A stretch of 58,467 bases of DNA, taken from assembly GCA_019114005.1 (NCBI GenBank), contig DXGH01000001.1:1-58467 (forward strand). The letters run 5' to 3'. Below, piece by piece: positions 26,325 to 34,786 of the stretch. Origin of the DNA: Candidatus Acetatifactor stercoripullorum. Its GTDB lineage: Bacteria; Bacillota; Clostridia; Lachnospirales; Lachnospiraceae. The notes below the pieces were generated by a model, which saw nothing but the letters and a program-made list of their open reading frames with translations, ran no database searches and was not told the origin of the DNA. Numbering within the stretch: position 1 is the first letter of the stretch; each line of letters starts with the position of its first letter. Made by a program: the position numbers and the translations under genes.

Positions 26325-26690
26325 ATGGTATTTAATACGGGCGCGGCTCTGCTGGATGCAATCGTTCTGGCGGTTGTGTCAAAGGAACCGGAGGGAACAT
26401 ATGGGTATAAAATCACCCAGGAGGTTCGTCAGGTAATTGAGCTGTCGGAGTCCACTTTATATCCTGTTCTGCGGAGACTGCAGAAGGATGAATGCCTTGA
26501 GGTGTATGACATGGAATGCGCAGGAAGAAACAGAAGGTATTACAAGGTAACCAGCAGAGGCTGGGCGCAGCTTAGGCTGTATGAGAGCGAGTGGAGACGA
26601 TATGCGGATAAAGTGACAGGACTTTTTGAGGGCCGCATCGATTTTTCGGCAGCGGCTGGCAACAAGGATGAGGAAAGGAACAGGCGCTGA
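26325..26690 (+). CDS. PadR family transcriptional regulator
   Basis: A 121-residue winged-helix regulator with the PadR N-terminal domain: LLDAIVLAVV, GTYGYKITQEV, then LSESTLYPVLRRLQKD recognition helix and AGRNRRYYKVTSRG wing. The rest is a short dimerisation helix. PadR proteins usually repress their own operon and a neighbouring membrane-stress module. Two palindromes at its promoter support autorepression. It is followed after 18 bases by a HAAS-domain protein and then a DUF4097 protein, a common gene order in Clostridia and Bacilli. The inducing signal is not known. Confidence 0.93.
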   Translation: MVFNTGAALLDAIVLAVVSKEPEGTYGYKITQEVRQVIELSESTLYPVLRRLQKDECLEVYDMECAGRNRRYYKVTSRGWAQLRLYESEWRRYADKVTGLFEGRIDFSAAAGNKDEERNRR

Positions 26691-26708
26691 TGCGCCGGAA
26701 AGGGCAAT

Positions 26709-27392
26709 ATGAACAGAGTTGACTTTATGAGACAGTTAGAAAGCCTGCTTCAGAATATTTCACCTGCAGAAAGAGAAGAGGCGTTACAATATTACAATGA
26801 ATATTTTAATGACGCGGGCCCGGAGAATGAGCAGGACGTCATTGAGGCGCTGGGGAATCCTGCCAAGGTGGCGGAGAATATCAAAAGAGACCTGTATGGA
26901 AATGGTTACGGAGATACCTCCTATCAGAGAAGCGCTCCCAGTGACCGGGCGGTGGTACAGTACCAGCAGAGCGCTCAGTCTGCAAATACGGCGGTGGAAA
27001 AAAGTGACAAAAAAATGTCCTCAGGCATGGTAGCCTTGATTGTAGTGCTGTGTGTTCTGGCTTCCCCTGTGATATTAAGCGTAGGCTCCGGCGTCATAGG
27101 CGTGGTTTTTGGAATCGTGGTTGCCTGGTTTGCGTTGATTTTTGGATTTGGCCTTACGGCGGTAATTCTTTTTGCGGTGTTGCTTTTTTTGCTGGTTTTG
27201 GGTATTATGTGTCTGTTTACGGACCCTCTGGCAGGGCTTGCGCTTATTGGAGGAGGACTGGTATGCGGCGGCGTAGGGATTTTATTCCTGATGCTCACAG
27301 TGGCCATGGCCGGTATTGCAACGCCGGCTATCTGCAAGGGAATTGCAGGACTGTTTAAAAAGAAATCTCCCAAAAACGCCCCGGCGGCCTGA
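26709..27392 (+). CDS. HAAS/DUF1700 domain membrane protein
   Basis: A 227-residue protein with a cytoplasmic N-terminal HAAS domain (FMRQLESLLQNISPAEREEA, then YYNEYFNDAGPEN and EALGNPAKVAENIK), a polar linker, and about three to four membrane helices in the C-terminal half. HAAS proteins accompany PadR regulators and DUF4097 proteins and are thought to act in envelope stress sensing. The gap to the padR stop is 18 bases and to the next gene 72 bases. No enzymatic motif is visible. Confidence 0.85.
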   Translation: MNRVDFMRQLESLLQNISPAEREEALQYYNEYFNDAGPENEQDVIEALGNPAKVAENIKRDLYGNGYGDTSYQRSAPSDRAVVQYQQSAQSANTAVEKSDKKMSSGMVALIVVLCVLASPVILSVGSGVIGVVFGIVVAWFALIFGFGLTAVILFAVLLFLLVLGIMCLFTDPLAGLALIGGGLVCGGVGILFLMLTVAMAGIATPAICKGIAGLFKKKSPKNAPAA

Positions 27393-27464
27393 AAGACTGA
27401 AACATCTGAATGACGGCAGACTGAAAGACGAGAGACGGCGGGATGAGAAAGGTATGGTATTAGA

Positions 27465-28418
27465 ATGAAAAGGTTTATGAAGGGCTGTGCCATCACAGCA
27501 TTGATATTTGTGGTACTGGGATTGATTCTTGGGATTGTGGCGGGAAACGCCAGAGGAAGAATTGCTATCCAGGATGCGGTGGAGGCCATCACTGGCGGAA
27601 GGGTGCGTCTGCAGCTTGGCGGTCTGAGAGAAGTGGGAGATGATCTCATGGAACAGATCGGCGGCGAAGGATATTATGATATCGAGGATGCAATTCCTTT
27701 TGCGGATGGATATGATATCCTGGAGGGCGATGTAGAGCGTTATGCGCTGACCGGAGACATCCGCAATTTAGACATAGAGATAGGGGGCTGTGTGCTTTAT
27801 CTGGAGCAGTCCCCGGACGCAGATTTTTATCTGGAGGCGAAAAATATGAAAAGCCTCCAGGGATATGTGGAAGGCGGCACTATTTATGTGAAGGCGCTGC
27901 GAAATGGGAATATCTGGGATGAGATAAAGAATTGCGAGATTACCTTGTATGTTCCCCAGGGAGTCTATTTAGACAGCGCAGACATGAGTGTGGGAGCCGG
28001 CAGCATTCAGATCGAGGAGCTTTATGCCGGGGAGATTTCTCTGGAAGCGGGCGCCGGGGAGATTACAGCCCAGAGGCTGCAGGCGGACACGCTGGACATG
28101 AGTGTGGGAGCTGGCCTGATTGAGGTGTATGAGCTTGAGGCGAGACAGCTTGATGGAGAAGTCGGTGTGGGACATCTTTATCTGGAGGGCAATGTGACAG
28201 AGCATGGGGATATTCAATGCTCCATGGGCAGTGTGGAAATGTATCTTGAGATGGGGGAAGAGGATTATAATTATGCGGTAGAATGCGGTATGGGAAGCGT
28301 TGAGATCGGCGGCAGAGCCTACAGCGGCCTGGCCAGAGAACAGTATGTGGACAACGGCGCGGCAAGACAGATTGATGTGGACTGCGCTATGGGCAGCGTT
28401 GAAATTTATTTTGACTGA
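27465..28418 (+). CDS. DUF4097 beta-helix-like protein with N-terminal membrane anchor
   Basis: A 317-residue protein. A single membrane helix (CAITALIFVVLGLILGIVAG) at residues 8-27 is followed by an extracellular domain of repeated short beta strands of the type SVGAGSIQIEEL, EAGAGEITAQ, SVGAGLIEVYEL, GVGHLYLEG and CSMGSVEMYLE. This is the DUF4097/LiaF-like parallel beta-helix pattern. It is the third gene of the PadR module and likely sits at the outer face of the membrane as sensor or scaffold. Its last 13 bases overlap the end of the convergent pyridoxamine kinase gene. Confidence 0.85.
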   Translation: MKRFMKGCAITALIFVVLGLILGIVAGNARGRIAIQDAVEAITGGRVRLQLGGLREVGDDLMEQIGGEGYYDIEDAIPFADGYDILEGDVERYALTGDIRNLDIEIGGCVLYLEQSPDADFYLEAKNMKSLQGYVEGGTIYVKALRNGNIWDEIKNCEITLYVPQGVYLDSADMSVGAGSIQIEELYAGEISLEAGAGEITAQRLQADTLDMSVGAGLIEVYELEARQLDGEVGVGHLYLEGNVTEHGDIQCSMGSVEMYLEMGEEDYNYAVECGMGSVEIGGRAYSGLAREQYVDNGAARQIDVDCAMGSVEIYFD

Positions 28419-29278
28419 TTTTGCCGGATCAGTTCTCCCAGGTATTTCTCAAAAATAACTCCCTCTCTCACGGGGATATTTGCCCTCTCGCTGCCTTGGA
28501 TGCACAGAGCCACAAAGTCAGCCGCCTTTTTTACGGAAGCGTAAAAATCTCTGTGGTGCAGAGCGTCTGCCGCCAGTATGGAGGCAAACAGATCCCCTGT
28601 GCCGGGGCGGCTGCTTCCTGCGGCGGGAGCCAGATAGGCGCTGTGGCTGTTGTTTTCCCAGATATAATTCATGAAAAGGCTGGCCTTCGTAAGACCGGTG
28701 ATGACGATTTTGCCCGGACATAGTTTGGAAAGCCTTTCGCACAGGGATAAAAGTTCGTAATCCGTCCAGCCGCTTTCCCGGCAGGGAGTATCCGTAAGGA
28801 GGCATGCCTCCGTGATATTGGGCGTCAGGATATCTGCACGGCCCATCAGGCTTTTCATGCGCAGGCAGTGCTCCCTTGTGATGGTAGAGTAGGGCTTGCC
28901 GTGATCCCCCATAACAGGATCCAAAAGAAAAAGCTCCGGCTGAAAGGTATCCAGAAACTCCTCCACGATGGCAAACTGCTCCGCGCTTCCCAAAAAACCA
29001 CAGTAAAGTCCGTCAAAGGTGATTCCCATTTCCTGCCAGGGACGCAGATATTCCCGCATATGCGGGGTGTAATCATCAAAATGACAAAGAGGGAAGCCCA
29101 GGTGGTTGGATAAAATAGAAGTAGGCACAGGGCAGACCTGTACCTCCATGGCGCTGATCACAGGCAGCGAAACTGTGGTGGAGCAGCGTCCAAAGCCTGC
29201 AATATCGTTAATCATAGCAAGGCGCGGAATTTCTGCCGCGCCTTTTTGTGTACCTTGATTTTGTAAAGAATTAATCAT
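28406..29278 (-). CDS. pdxY: Pyridoxamine/pyridoxal kinase
   Basis: A 290-residue ribokinase-fold enzyme that phosphorylates vitamin B6 vitamers with ATP. The N-terminal MINDIAGFGRCSTTVSLPVISAM, given here as residues 21-43, is the characteristic substrate-binding start. The middle holds LLDPVMGDHGKPY, and the C-terminal anion-hole motif is RPGTGDLFASILAAD with catalytic Asp. ATG 29278 overlaps the stop codon of the upstream ECF S-component by four bases (ATGA), so the two are translationally coupled. AGAGG precedes the start. The coupling argues that the transporter imports a B6 vitamer. A hydroxymethylpyrimidine kinase is a less likely alternative. Confidence 0.9.
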   Translation of the reverse strand: MINSLQNQGTQKGAAEIPRLAMINDIAGFGRCSTTVSLPVISAMEVQVCPVPTSILSNHLGFPLCHFDDYTPHMREYLRPWQEMGITFDGLYCGFLGSAEQFAIVEEFLDTFQPELFLLDPVMGDHGKPYSTITREHCLRMKSLMGRADILTPNITEACLLTDTPCRESGWTDYELLSLCERLSKLCPGKIVITGLTKASLFMNYIWENNSHSAYLAPAAGSSRPGTGDLFASILAADALHHRDFYASVKKAADFVALCIQGSERANIPVREGVIFEKYLGELIRQNQSK

Positions 29279-29874
29279 ACCAGCCTCTTTTTTCCAATCA
29301 TGTCGTTTAAAAGCCCGGTCTTTTTCATGGCGGGGCGCAGGGCCATATATACTGCCACCGATACGATCAGTGAAATCACCGCGTTGATAGAGGTGGAGGC
29401 CACGTTCCAGACCAGAGTAATCTCTGCCGCAGGCTTGCCCAGAATGAGCAGCTTGTAAAAGTATCCGGCCAGGGGATCGAAAATTACGTTGAACAAAAGG
29501 CCCCCTGCCGCCGCAAGGCTGCTCCACAAAAGCACCCTTTTGTGATCGGTTTCCTCGCTGATTTTACCGATCCGGTGGGCAATGAGCCCGGTGATCAGAC
29601 CAATGCAAAGCTTCAGAATAAAGGTTTTCGGGGCGTACACCACATACACGGGGTCCAGCAGATCGCCGATGGTCATGCCGATGGCGCCGCCGATGCCGCC
29701 GTATACGCCGCCCAGAAGCAGGGCGCCCAGCACACAGACCGCATTTCCCAGATGAATGGAGGTTGCGTCGCCTCCGGGCAGAAAGATTTTTATCTGCAAA
29801 AAGGTGAATACTACATAGGATAAAGCGGCCATAAGACCGGTCAGTGCAATTTTTTGTGCCATATGATTTTTCAT
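29275..29874 (-). CDS. ECF transporter S component, probably for vitamin B6
   Basis: A 199-residue protein with about six membrane helices and the S-component features: MAQKIALTGLMAALSYVVF near the N-terminus, the H-x-G-N motif (IHLGNAVCVLGALLLGG), and GGAIGMTIGDLLDP. S components bind a vitamin and dock on a shared EcfAAT energising module, which is not in this window. GGGAGG precedes the start codon. The four-base overlap with the kinase gene is the main evidence for pyridoxine, pyridoxal or pyridoxamine as ligand. ThiW- or pantothenate-type specificity cannot be excluded from sequence alone. Confidence 0.87.
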   Translation of the reverse strand: MKNHMAQKIALTGLMAALSYVVFTFLQIKIFLPGGDATSIHLGNAVCVLGALLLGGVYGGIGGAIGMTIGDLLDPVYVVYAPKTFILKLCIGLITGLIAHRIGKISEETDHKRVLLWSSLAAAGGLLFNVIFDPLAGYFYKLLILGKPAAEITLVWNVASTSINAVISLIVSVAVYMALRPAMKKTGLLNDMIGKKRLV

Positions 29875-29971
29875 AATGATACCTCCCTTTCGTTATATCA
29901 CATTATAAACAAAAGTGGTATCATAAAAAGTGCCAGAATAGAATTTTTTTATCAGTCCAGTTCAAACCAAA

Positions 29972-31393
29972 TCAGTCCGCCGTCTTTTCCCTTTTTTGGT
30001 CGTCAATGACCGGTACGGGAGTGTCATCCCAGGCGTCCAGATCGTTTATGTATTTCTTGGTTTCCCGGGCAATCACGTTTGACAGTAAAAGCACAGCCAG
30101 GAGATTTGGTATGGCCATAAGGGCGTTTAGGATATCCGCCAGCGCCCACACTACGTCCAGGGTCACGACAGGCGCGATGGCGGCTACGGCCACATACAGA
30201 ACACGGTAGGGAATTAATCCCTTCTTTCCTGCAAAGTATTCCACTGCGCGCTCTCCGTAGTAAGCCCAGCCAAGCACGGTGGAAAAAGCAAAGCAGATCA
30301 GACCCAGGGTCAGGATAATGGGACCAAGATAGGGAATCTGGTCAAAAGCCAGGGTGGTTAAAATACCGCCGTCTGTGATTTCATCGGCGTTGATAGAGGG
30401 GTTTTTCATAATGGTGGACACCAGTACAAGACCGGTCATCAGGCATACCACCACAGTGTCCCAGAAGGTGCCTGTGGAGGAGACCAGAGCCTGCCTGACG
30501 GGATTCCGGGTCTGGGCGGCAGCTGCCGCAATGGGTGCAGAGCCCATGCCGGACTCATTGGAAAACAATCCACGGGCGATACCGTAGCGCATGGCCATCA
30601 TAATTCCGGTTCCCACAAGACCGCCTGCAGCGGCTCCCGGCTTGAAGGCAAGTCTCAGAATGGTGGAGATGGCAGGTATGATATAGTCATAATTTATGCC
30701 TAAAATGATCAGGCAGCCTGCCACATAAAAGACAGCCATAAAGGGCACCAGCTTTTCACATACGTTGGCAATGGAGCGGATGCCTCCAAAGATAACCACG
30801 CCTGTAAGCACCGCAATCACAAGGCCTACAATAAAACCCGGTATGCCTGTGTTCGTCTTTACCACATTGGCAATGGCGTTTACCTGGGTGGCGCATCCGA
30901 TACCGAAGGAAGCGAAGCCGGCAAAGACCGCAAAAATCATACCCAGCACGCCGCCCAGCTTTTTCCATTTCAAGCCTCTCTGGAGGGCGTACATGGCGCC
31001 GCCCTGCATACGTCCGTCCGCCTTTTTCACCCGGTATTTTACTGCAATCAGTGATTCCGCATATTTTGTGGCGATCCCGAATACGCCGGAAAGCCAGCAC
31101 CACAAAACGGCCCCCGGACCTCCCAGCGCGATTGCCGTGCCCACGCCTACAATATTGCCTGTTCCGATGGTGGCAGCCAGCGCCGTTGTGAGGGCGCCGA
31201 AATTGGACACTTCCCCCTCGGCGTCGGGGTCCTTTGTCACGGAGAGCCGGATTCCCTTGGTGATGGATTTCCATTGGATAAACCCGGTGCGGAACGTCAT
31301 AAAAATATGGGTCCCAAACAACAGGATGATGAGCCACCAGCCCCAGATTACGTTATCCAATTCCAAAATAAAGTTACCGATTGCTTCAAACAT
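29972..31393 (-). CDS. Sodium:alanine symporter family protein (AGCS)
   Basis: A 473-residue secondary transporter with about eleven membrane helices. The AGCS signature GTGNIVGVGTAIALGGPGAV is at residues 76-95, and other family blocks are GGAMYALQRGLKWK, SNESGMGSAPIAAAAA and LGWAYYGERAVEYF. It imports alanine, glycine or a similar small amino acid with sodium. It is divergent from the XRE-cupin regulator; a minus-strand TTGCCA-N17-TAAACT at about 31487-31459 could be its promoter. The regulator may control both directions, but no shared operator stands out. Confidence 0.92.
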   Translation of the reverse strand: MFEAIGNFILELDNVIWGWWLIILLFGTHIFMTFRTGFIQWKSITKGIRLSVTKDPDAEGEVSNFGALTTALAATIGTGNIVGVGTAIALGGPGAVLWCWLSGVFGIATKYAESLIAVKYRVKKADGRMQGGAMYALQRGLKWKKLGGVLGMIFAVFAGFASFGIGCATQVNAIANVVKTNTGIPGFIVGLVIAVLTGVVIFGGIRSIANVCEKLVPFMAVFYVAGCLIILGINYDYIIPAISTILRLAFKPGAAAGGLVGTGIMMAMRYGIARGLFSNESGMGSAPIAAAAAQTRNPVRQALVSSTGTFWDTVVVCLMTGLVLVSTIMKNPSINADEITDGGILTTLAFDQIPYLGPIILTLGLICFAFSTVLGWAYYGERAVEYFAGKKGLIPYRVLYVAVAAIAPVVTLDVVWALADILNALMAIPNLLAVLLLSNVIARETKKYINDLDAWDDTPVPVIDDQKREKTAD

Positions 31394-31490
31394 AATTTTT
31401 CCTTCTTTCAGCAGATATTCTTTTTACCATGTTAACAGTTTACTGGAATAAAGTAAAAATGGCAATCCTTTTTTGCGGCGTTTTATTGGA

Positions 31491-31518
31491 TTGCAGCCTG
31501 AGGGAAAGCTGGTATAAT
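31491..31518 (+). promoter_or_regulatory. Promoter of the XRE-cupin regulator gene
   Basis: TTGCAG (31491-31496), a 16-base spacer, then TATAAT (31513-31518). The leader carries AAAGGAGG before ATG 31576. Confidence 0.75.
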
Positions 31519-31575
31519 GAAACAGCAAAGGAGACAAGGGGAGTGGAGATTCTGATTTGCAAAGGAGGCAGGTCC

Positions 31576-32130
31576 ATGGATTATTTAAACCATAATATAG
31601 CAGTGAATTTAAAGAGAATCCGCCAGGCTAAGGGCTATACCCTGGATACCGCAGCGGAGCAGACCGGCGTCAGCAAAAGCATGCTGGGGCAGATAGAGCG
31701 CGGGGAGGCCAATCCCACAATCAGTCTATTGGGGAAAATTGTAAGCGGCCTGCGGGTGGAGCTTTCCGATCTGGTGAAAACCCCCGGGGACAGGGTATAC
31801 CGGGTGAGCAAAGAAAAGCTGATTCCCACAAAGGAGCTGCAGGATAAATATAAGGTTTACACGTATTTCCCCTATGAAAAGGAAAGCAATATAGAGCTGT
31901 ATACCTTTGAAATCCAGCCGGGCAGCTCCTATTTCAGCGGCACCCATGGAGAAAATACCGAAGAGTATGTGATCGTAGAGCAGGGGGTGCTGACCCTGTC
32001 TGTGGGAGGAACGGCTTACTGTGTCAAAGAGGGGGACGCAGTAAGATTTGATACGGACAGGGACCATGAGTACCAAAACAGAGGGAGCAAGCTCTTAAAA
32101 ATCGTGTGCGTATTTCACTATAGTGCATGA
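31576..32130 (+). CDS. XRE-family regulator with C-terminal cupin domain
   Basis: A 184-residue protein. Residues 8-62 are a lambda-repressor-like HTH (LKRIRQAKGYTLDTAAEQTG, VSKSMLGQIERGEANPTI). Residues 110-180 form a cupin barrel with FEIQPGSSYFSG, EYVIVEQGVLTLSVGG and GDAVRFDTDRDHEYQN, where the histidine-containing motif probably binds a small ligand or metal. Such regulators commonly control amine and amino-acid catabolism and sense a substrate through the cupin. It sits directly upstream of an amino-acid ABC importer, aminotransferase and dehydrogenase operon and is the likely regulator. A 10-bp inverted repeat (32136 and 32246) in the following gap could be its operator. Confidence 0.9.
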   Translation: MDYLNHNIAVNLKRIRQAKGYTLDTAAEQTGVSKSMLGQIERGEANPTISLLGKIVSGLRVELSDLVKTPGDRVYRVSKEKLIPTKELQDKYKVYTYFPYEKESNIELYTFEIQPGSSYFSGTHGENTEEYVIVEQGVLTLSVGGTAYCVKEGDAVRFDTDRDHEYQNRGSKLLKIVCVFHYSA

Positions 32131-32135
32131 ATGAA

Positions 32136-32255
32136 GTGCGATATACTGCATTTATTTATCAAATAAATAGAAAATAAGAAAAAAACATTGAGAAAAACTG
32201 TATTTTTTAACAAAAAAAAGGTGTTTTCAAAAAAGCCATTGACATTATATCGCAC
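32136..32255. promoter_or_regulatory. Distant inverted repeat GTGCGATATA / TATATCGCAC
   Basis: GTGCGATATA at 32136-32145 recurs inverted at 32246-32255, the second copy lying in the spacer of the ABC-operon promoter. A 10-bp palindrome, CACTATAGTG, precedes the first copy at 32116-32125. Together they could be operators for the XRE-cupin protein, possibly looping. Confidence 0.45.
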
Positions 32256-32267
32256 AGGGTTTATACT
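32239..32267 (+). promoter_or_regulatory. Promoter of the amino-acid ABC/aminotransferase operon
   Basis: TTGACA (32239-32244), a 17-base spacer, then TATACT (32262-32267). It fires into a terminator hairpin 25 bases after the expected start. Confidence 0.82.
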
Positions 32268-32298
32268 CACTTCATCAATTGAACAGCTCGTGAAAAAC

Positions 32299-32340
32299 AA
32301 CGGCGTTTACTTAGCGATAAGTATGCGCCGTTCTTTTTTT
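32299..32340 (+). terminator. Leader terminator/attenuator before the amino-acid ABC operon
   Basis: AACGGCG (32299-32305) pairs with CGCCGTT (32326-32332). ACTTA and TAAGT pair inside around a GCGA loop. CTTTTTTT follows. It lies between the promoter and the first gene, so readthrough would be needed for expression. It may also end the regulator transcript. Confidence 0.8.
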
Positions 32341-32369
32341 GGCTGGACAAAGAAAGTGAGGAGACAATT

Positions 32370-33227
32370 ATGAAAAAGAAAATGGTAGCTTTCCTTATGA
32401 CTCTGGTTATGACGACAGGTATGCTTGCAGGATGCTCAAGCGCGGAGGCCCAGGAAGATACGGCAGTTTTGCGTGTGGGCATGGAATGTGCATATGCTCC
32501 CTTTAACTGGACCCAGGAGACGGCAGAGGTTTCCAATGGAGACACGGCAGTGCCTATCTACGGCAGCAGCTATTACGCATATGGCTATGATGTAATGATG
32601 GCCCAGATGATAGCCGAGCAGCTTGGCATGGAGCTGGAGATCCACAAGGTGGAGTGGGATTCCATCGGTCTGGCAATGGATTCCGGCGAATATGACTGCA
32701 TTATCGCAGGCATGGGCAAAACGCCGGAAAGAGAAGCTTCCTACGCTTTTACCACTCCTTACTATTACAGGGATAACTGCCTTACGGTGAAGGCGGGAAG
32801 CGGCCTGGAAAATATTACTTCGTTAGAGGAGCTGGCAGGCAGGAACATTTCCGTCACCACGCAGACAGGTACGGGCTGGGTTTCTTTGATGGAGCAGATT
32901 CCAGACAGGGTGGAGGCTGCCAACTACGCCACTACGGCGGAATGTTTTATGGCGGTGTCCAACGGTGTGGCAGATGCGGCTCTGATTGACAAACCCACCG
33001 CGGAATCGGCGCTGCTTACCAATACAGATCTGGTGATTCTTACTTTTGAGGAAGGAAAGGGCTTTGTGGATGACAATGGCATGACCAATGTATGTATTGC
33101 CACAAGACTGGACGACACGGAGCTTAGAGACAAAATTCAGGGCGCAATGGATGCACTGGAGTGGGATAAGGAAAAGATGGATGAGATGATGTCGCTTGCC
33201 ATCGAATTGCAGCCCGCAGCTAACTAA
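32370..33227 (+). CDS. Amino-acid ABC transporter substrate-binding lipoprotein
   Basis: A 285-residue family 3 solute-binding protein. The signal peptide ends in lipobox LAGC (Cys22), so the mature protein is lipid-anchored outside the membrane. The domain begins LRVGMECAYAPFNW and has GYDVMMAQMIAEQLG, GEYDCIIAGMGKTPER and DAALIDKPTAES, all typical of binding proteins for polar amino acids. An insert of about 20 residues after ECAYAPFNW is longer than in many relatives. It is the first gene of the operon and lies right behind the leader hairpin. The amino acid is not identifiable from sequence. Confidence 0.93.
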   Translation: MKKKMVAFLMTLVMTTGMLAGCSSAEAQEDTAVLRVGMECAYAPFNWTQETAEVSNGDTAVPIYGSSYYAYGYDVMMAQMIAEQLGMELEIHKVEWDSIGLAMDSGEYDCIIAGMGKTPEREASYAFTTPYYYRDNCLTVKAGSGLENITSLEELAGRNISVTTQTGTGWVSLMEQIPDRVEAANYATTAECFMAVSNGVADAALIDKPTAESALLTNTDLVILTFEEGKGFVDDNGMTNVCIATRLDDTELRDKIQGAMDALEWDKEKMDEMMSLAIELQPAAN

Positions 33228-33253
33228 TAAATATACATACCGGAGGTAGCCTT

Positions 33254-34021
33254 ATGATTGGATTTCTTACAGCGCAAACCCCTACAAGCACAGTAGGGTG
33301 GATGCTATTTTTAGCGGAAAGATATGCAGCTTCTTTTTGGCAGGGAACCTGGATCACCCTGTATGTGGCTGTAGTGGGGACTATCGTCGGTTTTGTCATG
33401 GGATTTTTGCTGGGTATCATACAGGATATCCGCATGAGCCGGGAAGATAATATAGTAAAGAAATGTGTTGTTAAAAGTTTAAAGGCAGTCTGCAGCGTTT
33501 ATGTGGAATTGTTCCGGGATACGCCTATGATCGTGCAGGCCATGGTAATCTACTATGGCCTGCGCCAGGCAAACGTGGAGATCGGCGTCATGGCAGCGGC
33601 TGTTTTGGTAACCTTATTAAACACCGGAGCCTATATGGCAGAAACCGTCCGGGCAGGCATCAACTCCATTGATCTGGGGCAGAGAGAAGGAGGCCTTGCC
33701 TTGGGAATGTCACCTATGAAGGTTATGTTTGCCGTAGTGCTGCCTCAGGCATTCAAGAACATTATTCCTGAAATGGCAAATATGTTTTTAACCAATCTCA
33801 AAATGACGTCGGTATTAAATGTAATTGGTCTTTCCGAGCTGTTTATGACAGCAAAGACCGTTGCAGGAAATTACTATAAATATTTTGAGTCATATTTGAT
33901 TATTGCGGCCATCTATTTTGTCCTTTGCTTCCTATTTAATAAGCTCTTTTTGTACTTGGAAAAGAAGATGGCGTTGAAAAAGGACTATGTGCTCGCAGTG
34001 GAATTCATGGACAATCAATAG
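33254..34021 (+). CDS. Amino-acid ABC transporter permease
   Basis: A 255-residue polar amino acid permease of the HisM/GlnP type with about five membrane helices. The family start TLYVAVVGTIVGFVMGFLLG and the EAA loop, here EGGLALGMSPMKVMFAVVLPQ, which contacts the ATPase, are clear. FRDTPMIVQAMVIYYG is also typical. CCGGAGG precedes the ATG. It lies between the binding protein and ATPase genes with small gaps. Confidence 0.95.
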   Translation: MIGFLTAQTPTSTVGWMLFLAERYAASFWQGTWITLYVAVVGTIVGFVMGFLLGIIQDIRMSREDNIVKKCVVKSLKAVCSVYVELFRDTPMIVQAMVIYYGLRQANVEIGVMAAAVLVTLLNTGAYMAETVRAGINSIDLGQREGGLALGMSPMKVMFAVVLPQAFKNIIPEMANMFLTNLKMTSVLNVIGLSELFMTAKTVAGNYYKYFESYLIIAAIYFVLCFLFNKLFLYLEKKMALKKDYVLAVEFMDNQ

Positions 34022-34033
34022 GAGGTGTAGGTT

Positions 34034-34774
34034 ATGGAAGATACTATCATAAAAATTGAAGAGCTTGGCAAATCCTTCGGCGGCCATGAGGTCCTGCGAA
34101 AAATTGATTTTTCGGTGAAAAAGGGTGAGGTAATTTGTATTGTGGGCTCTTCCGGCTCGGGAAAATCAACCCTCCTGCGCTGCATCAACCGCCTGGAGCA
34201 CCAGACGGTGGGGAAAATCTATTATCACGGCAGGGAAATACGGGATGTGCAGAAGGAAATCAACGCTTACCGGGCCAAGGTTGGGATGGTATTTCAGTCC
34301 TTTAACCTGTTTAACAACATGAATGTTTTGGAAAACTGTATGGCGGGCACCAGAAGAGTGCTCCATATATCCAAGGAGGAGGCTTATGCCCGGGCTATTT
34401 CCAATTTGAAATCCGTGGGAATGGCGCCCTATATCAATGCTTTCCCGGAGCATTTATCCGGCGGCCAGAAGCAGAGAGTGGCCATCGCAAGGGCACTGTG
34501 CATGAACCCGGAGGTACTTTTGTTTGATGAACCCACCAGCGCCCTGGACCCCGAGATGGTGGGAGAGGTTTTAAACGTTATGAAAGAGCTGGCGAAAACC
34601 GGACTTACCATGATCATTGTGACCCATGAAATGGGTTTTGCCAGAGATGTGTCCACCAGGACAATTTTCATGGATAAGGGATTTGTTGTGGAGGATGACG
34701 ATCCAAGGAAACTGTTCACAAATCCCAAAAATCCCAGAACCAGGGAATTTTTGAGCAGATTTATGGCAGGATAG
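34034..34774 (+). CDS. Amino-acid ABC transporter ATP-binding protein
   Basis: A 246-residue ATPase of the GlnQ type. Walker A is GSSGSGKST (residues 37-45), the Q loop is [10 protein letters not shown], the signature is LSGGQKQR and Walker B is [11 protein letters not shown], followed by the switch histidine in VTHEMGFA. It energises uptake by the permease upstream. AGGAGG precedes the start. It starts 12 bases after the permease stop. Confidence 0.97.
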   Translation: MEDTIIKIEELGKSFGGHEVLRKIDFSVKKGEVICIVGSSGSGKSTLLRCINRLEHQTVGKIYYHGREIRDVQKEINAYRAKVGMVFQSFNLFNNMNVLENCMAGTRRVLHISKEEAYARAISNLKSVGMAPYINAFPEHLSGGQKQRVAIARALCMNPEVLLFDEPTSALDPEMVGEVLNVMKELAKTGLTMIIVTHEMGFARDVSTRTIFMDKGFVVEDDDPRKLFTNPKNPRTREFLSRFMAG

Positions 34775-34786
34775 GGAGGATGGAAG

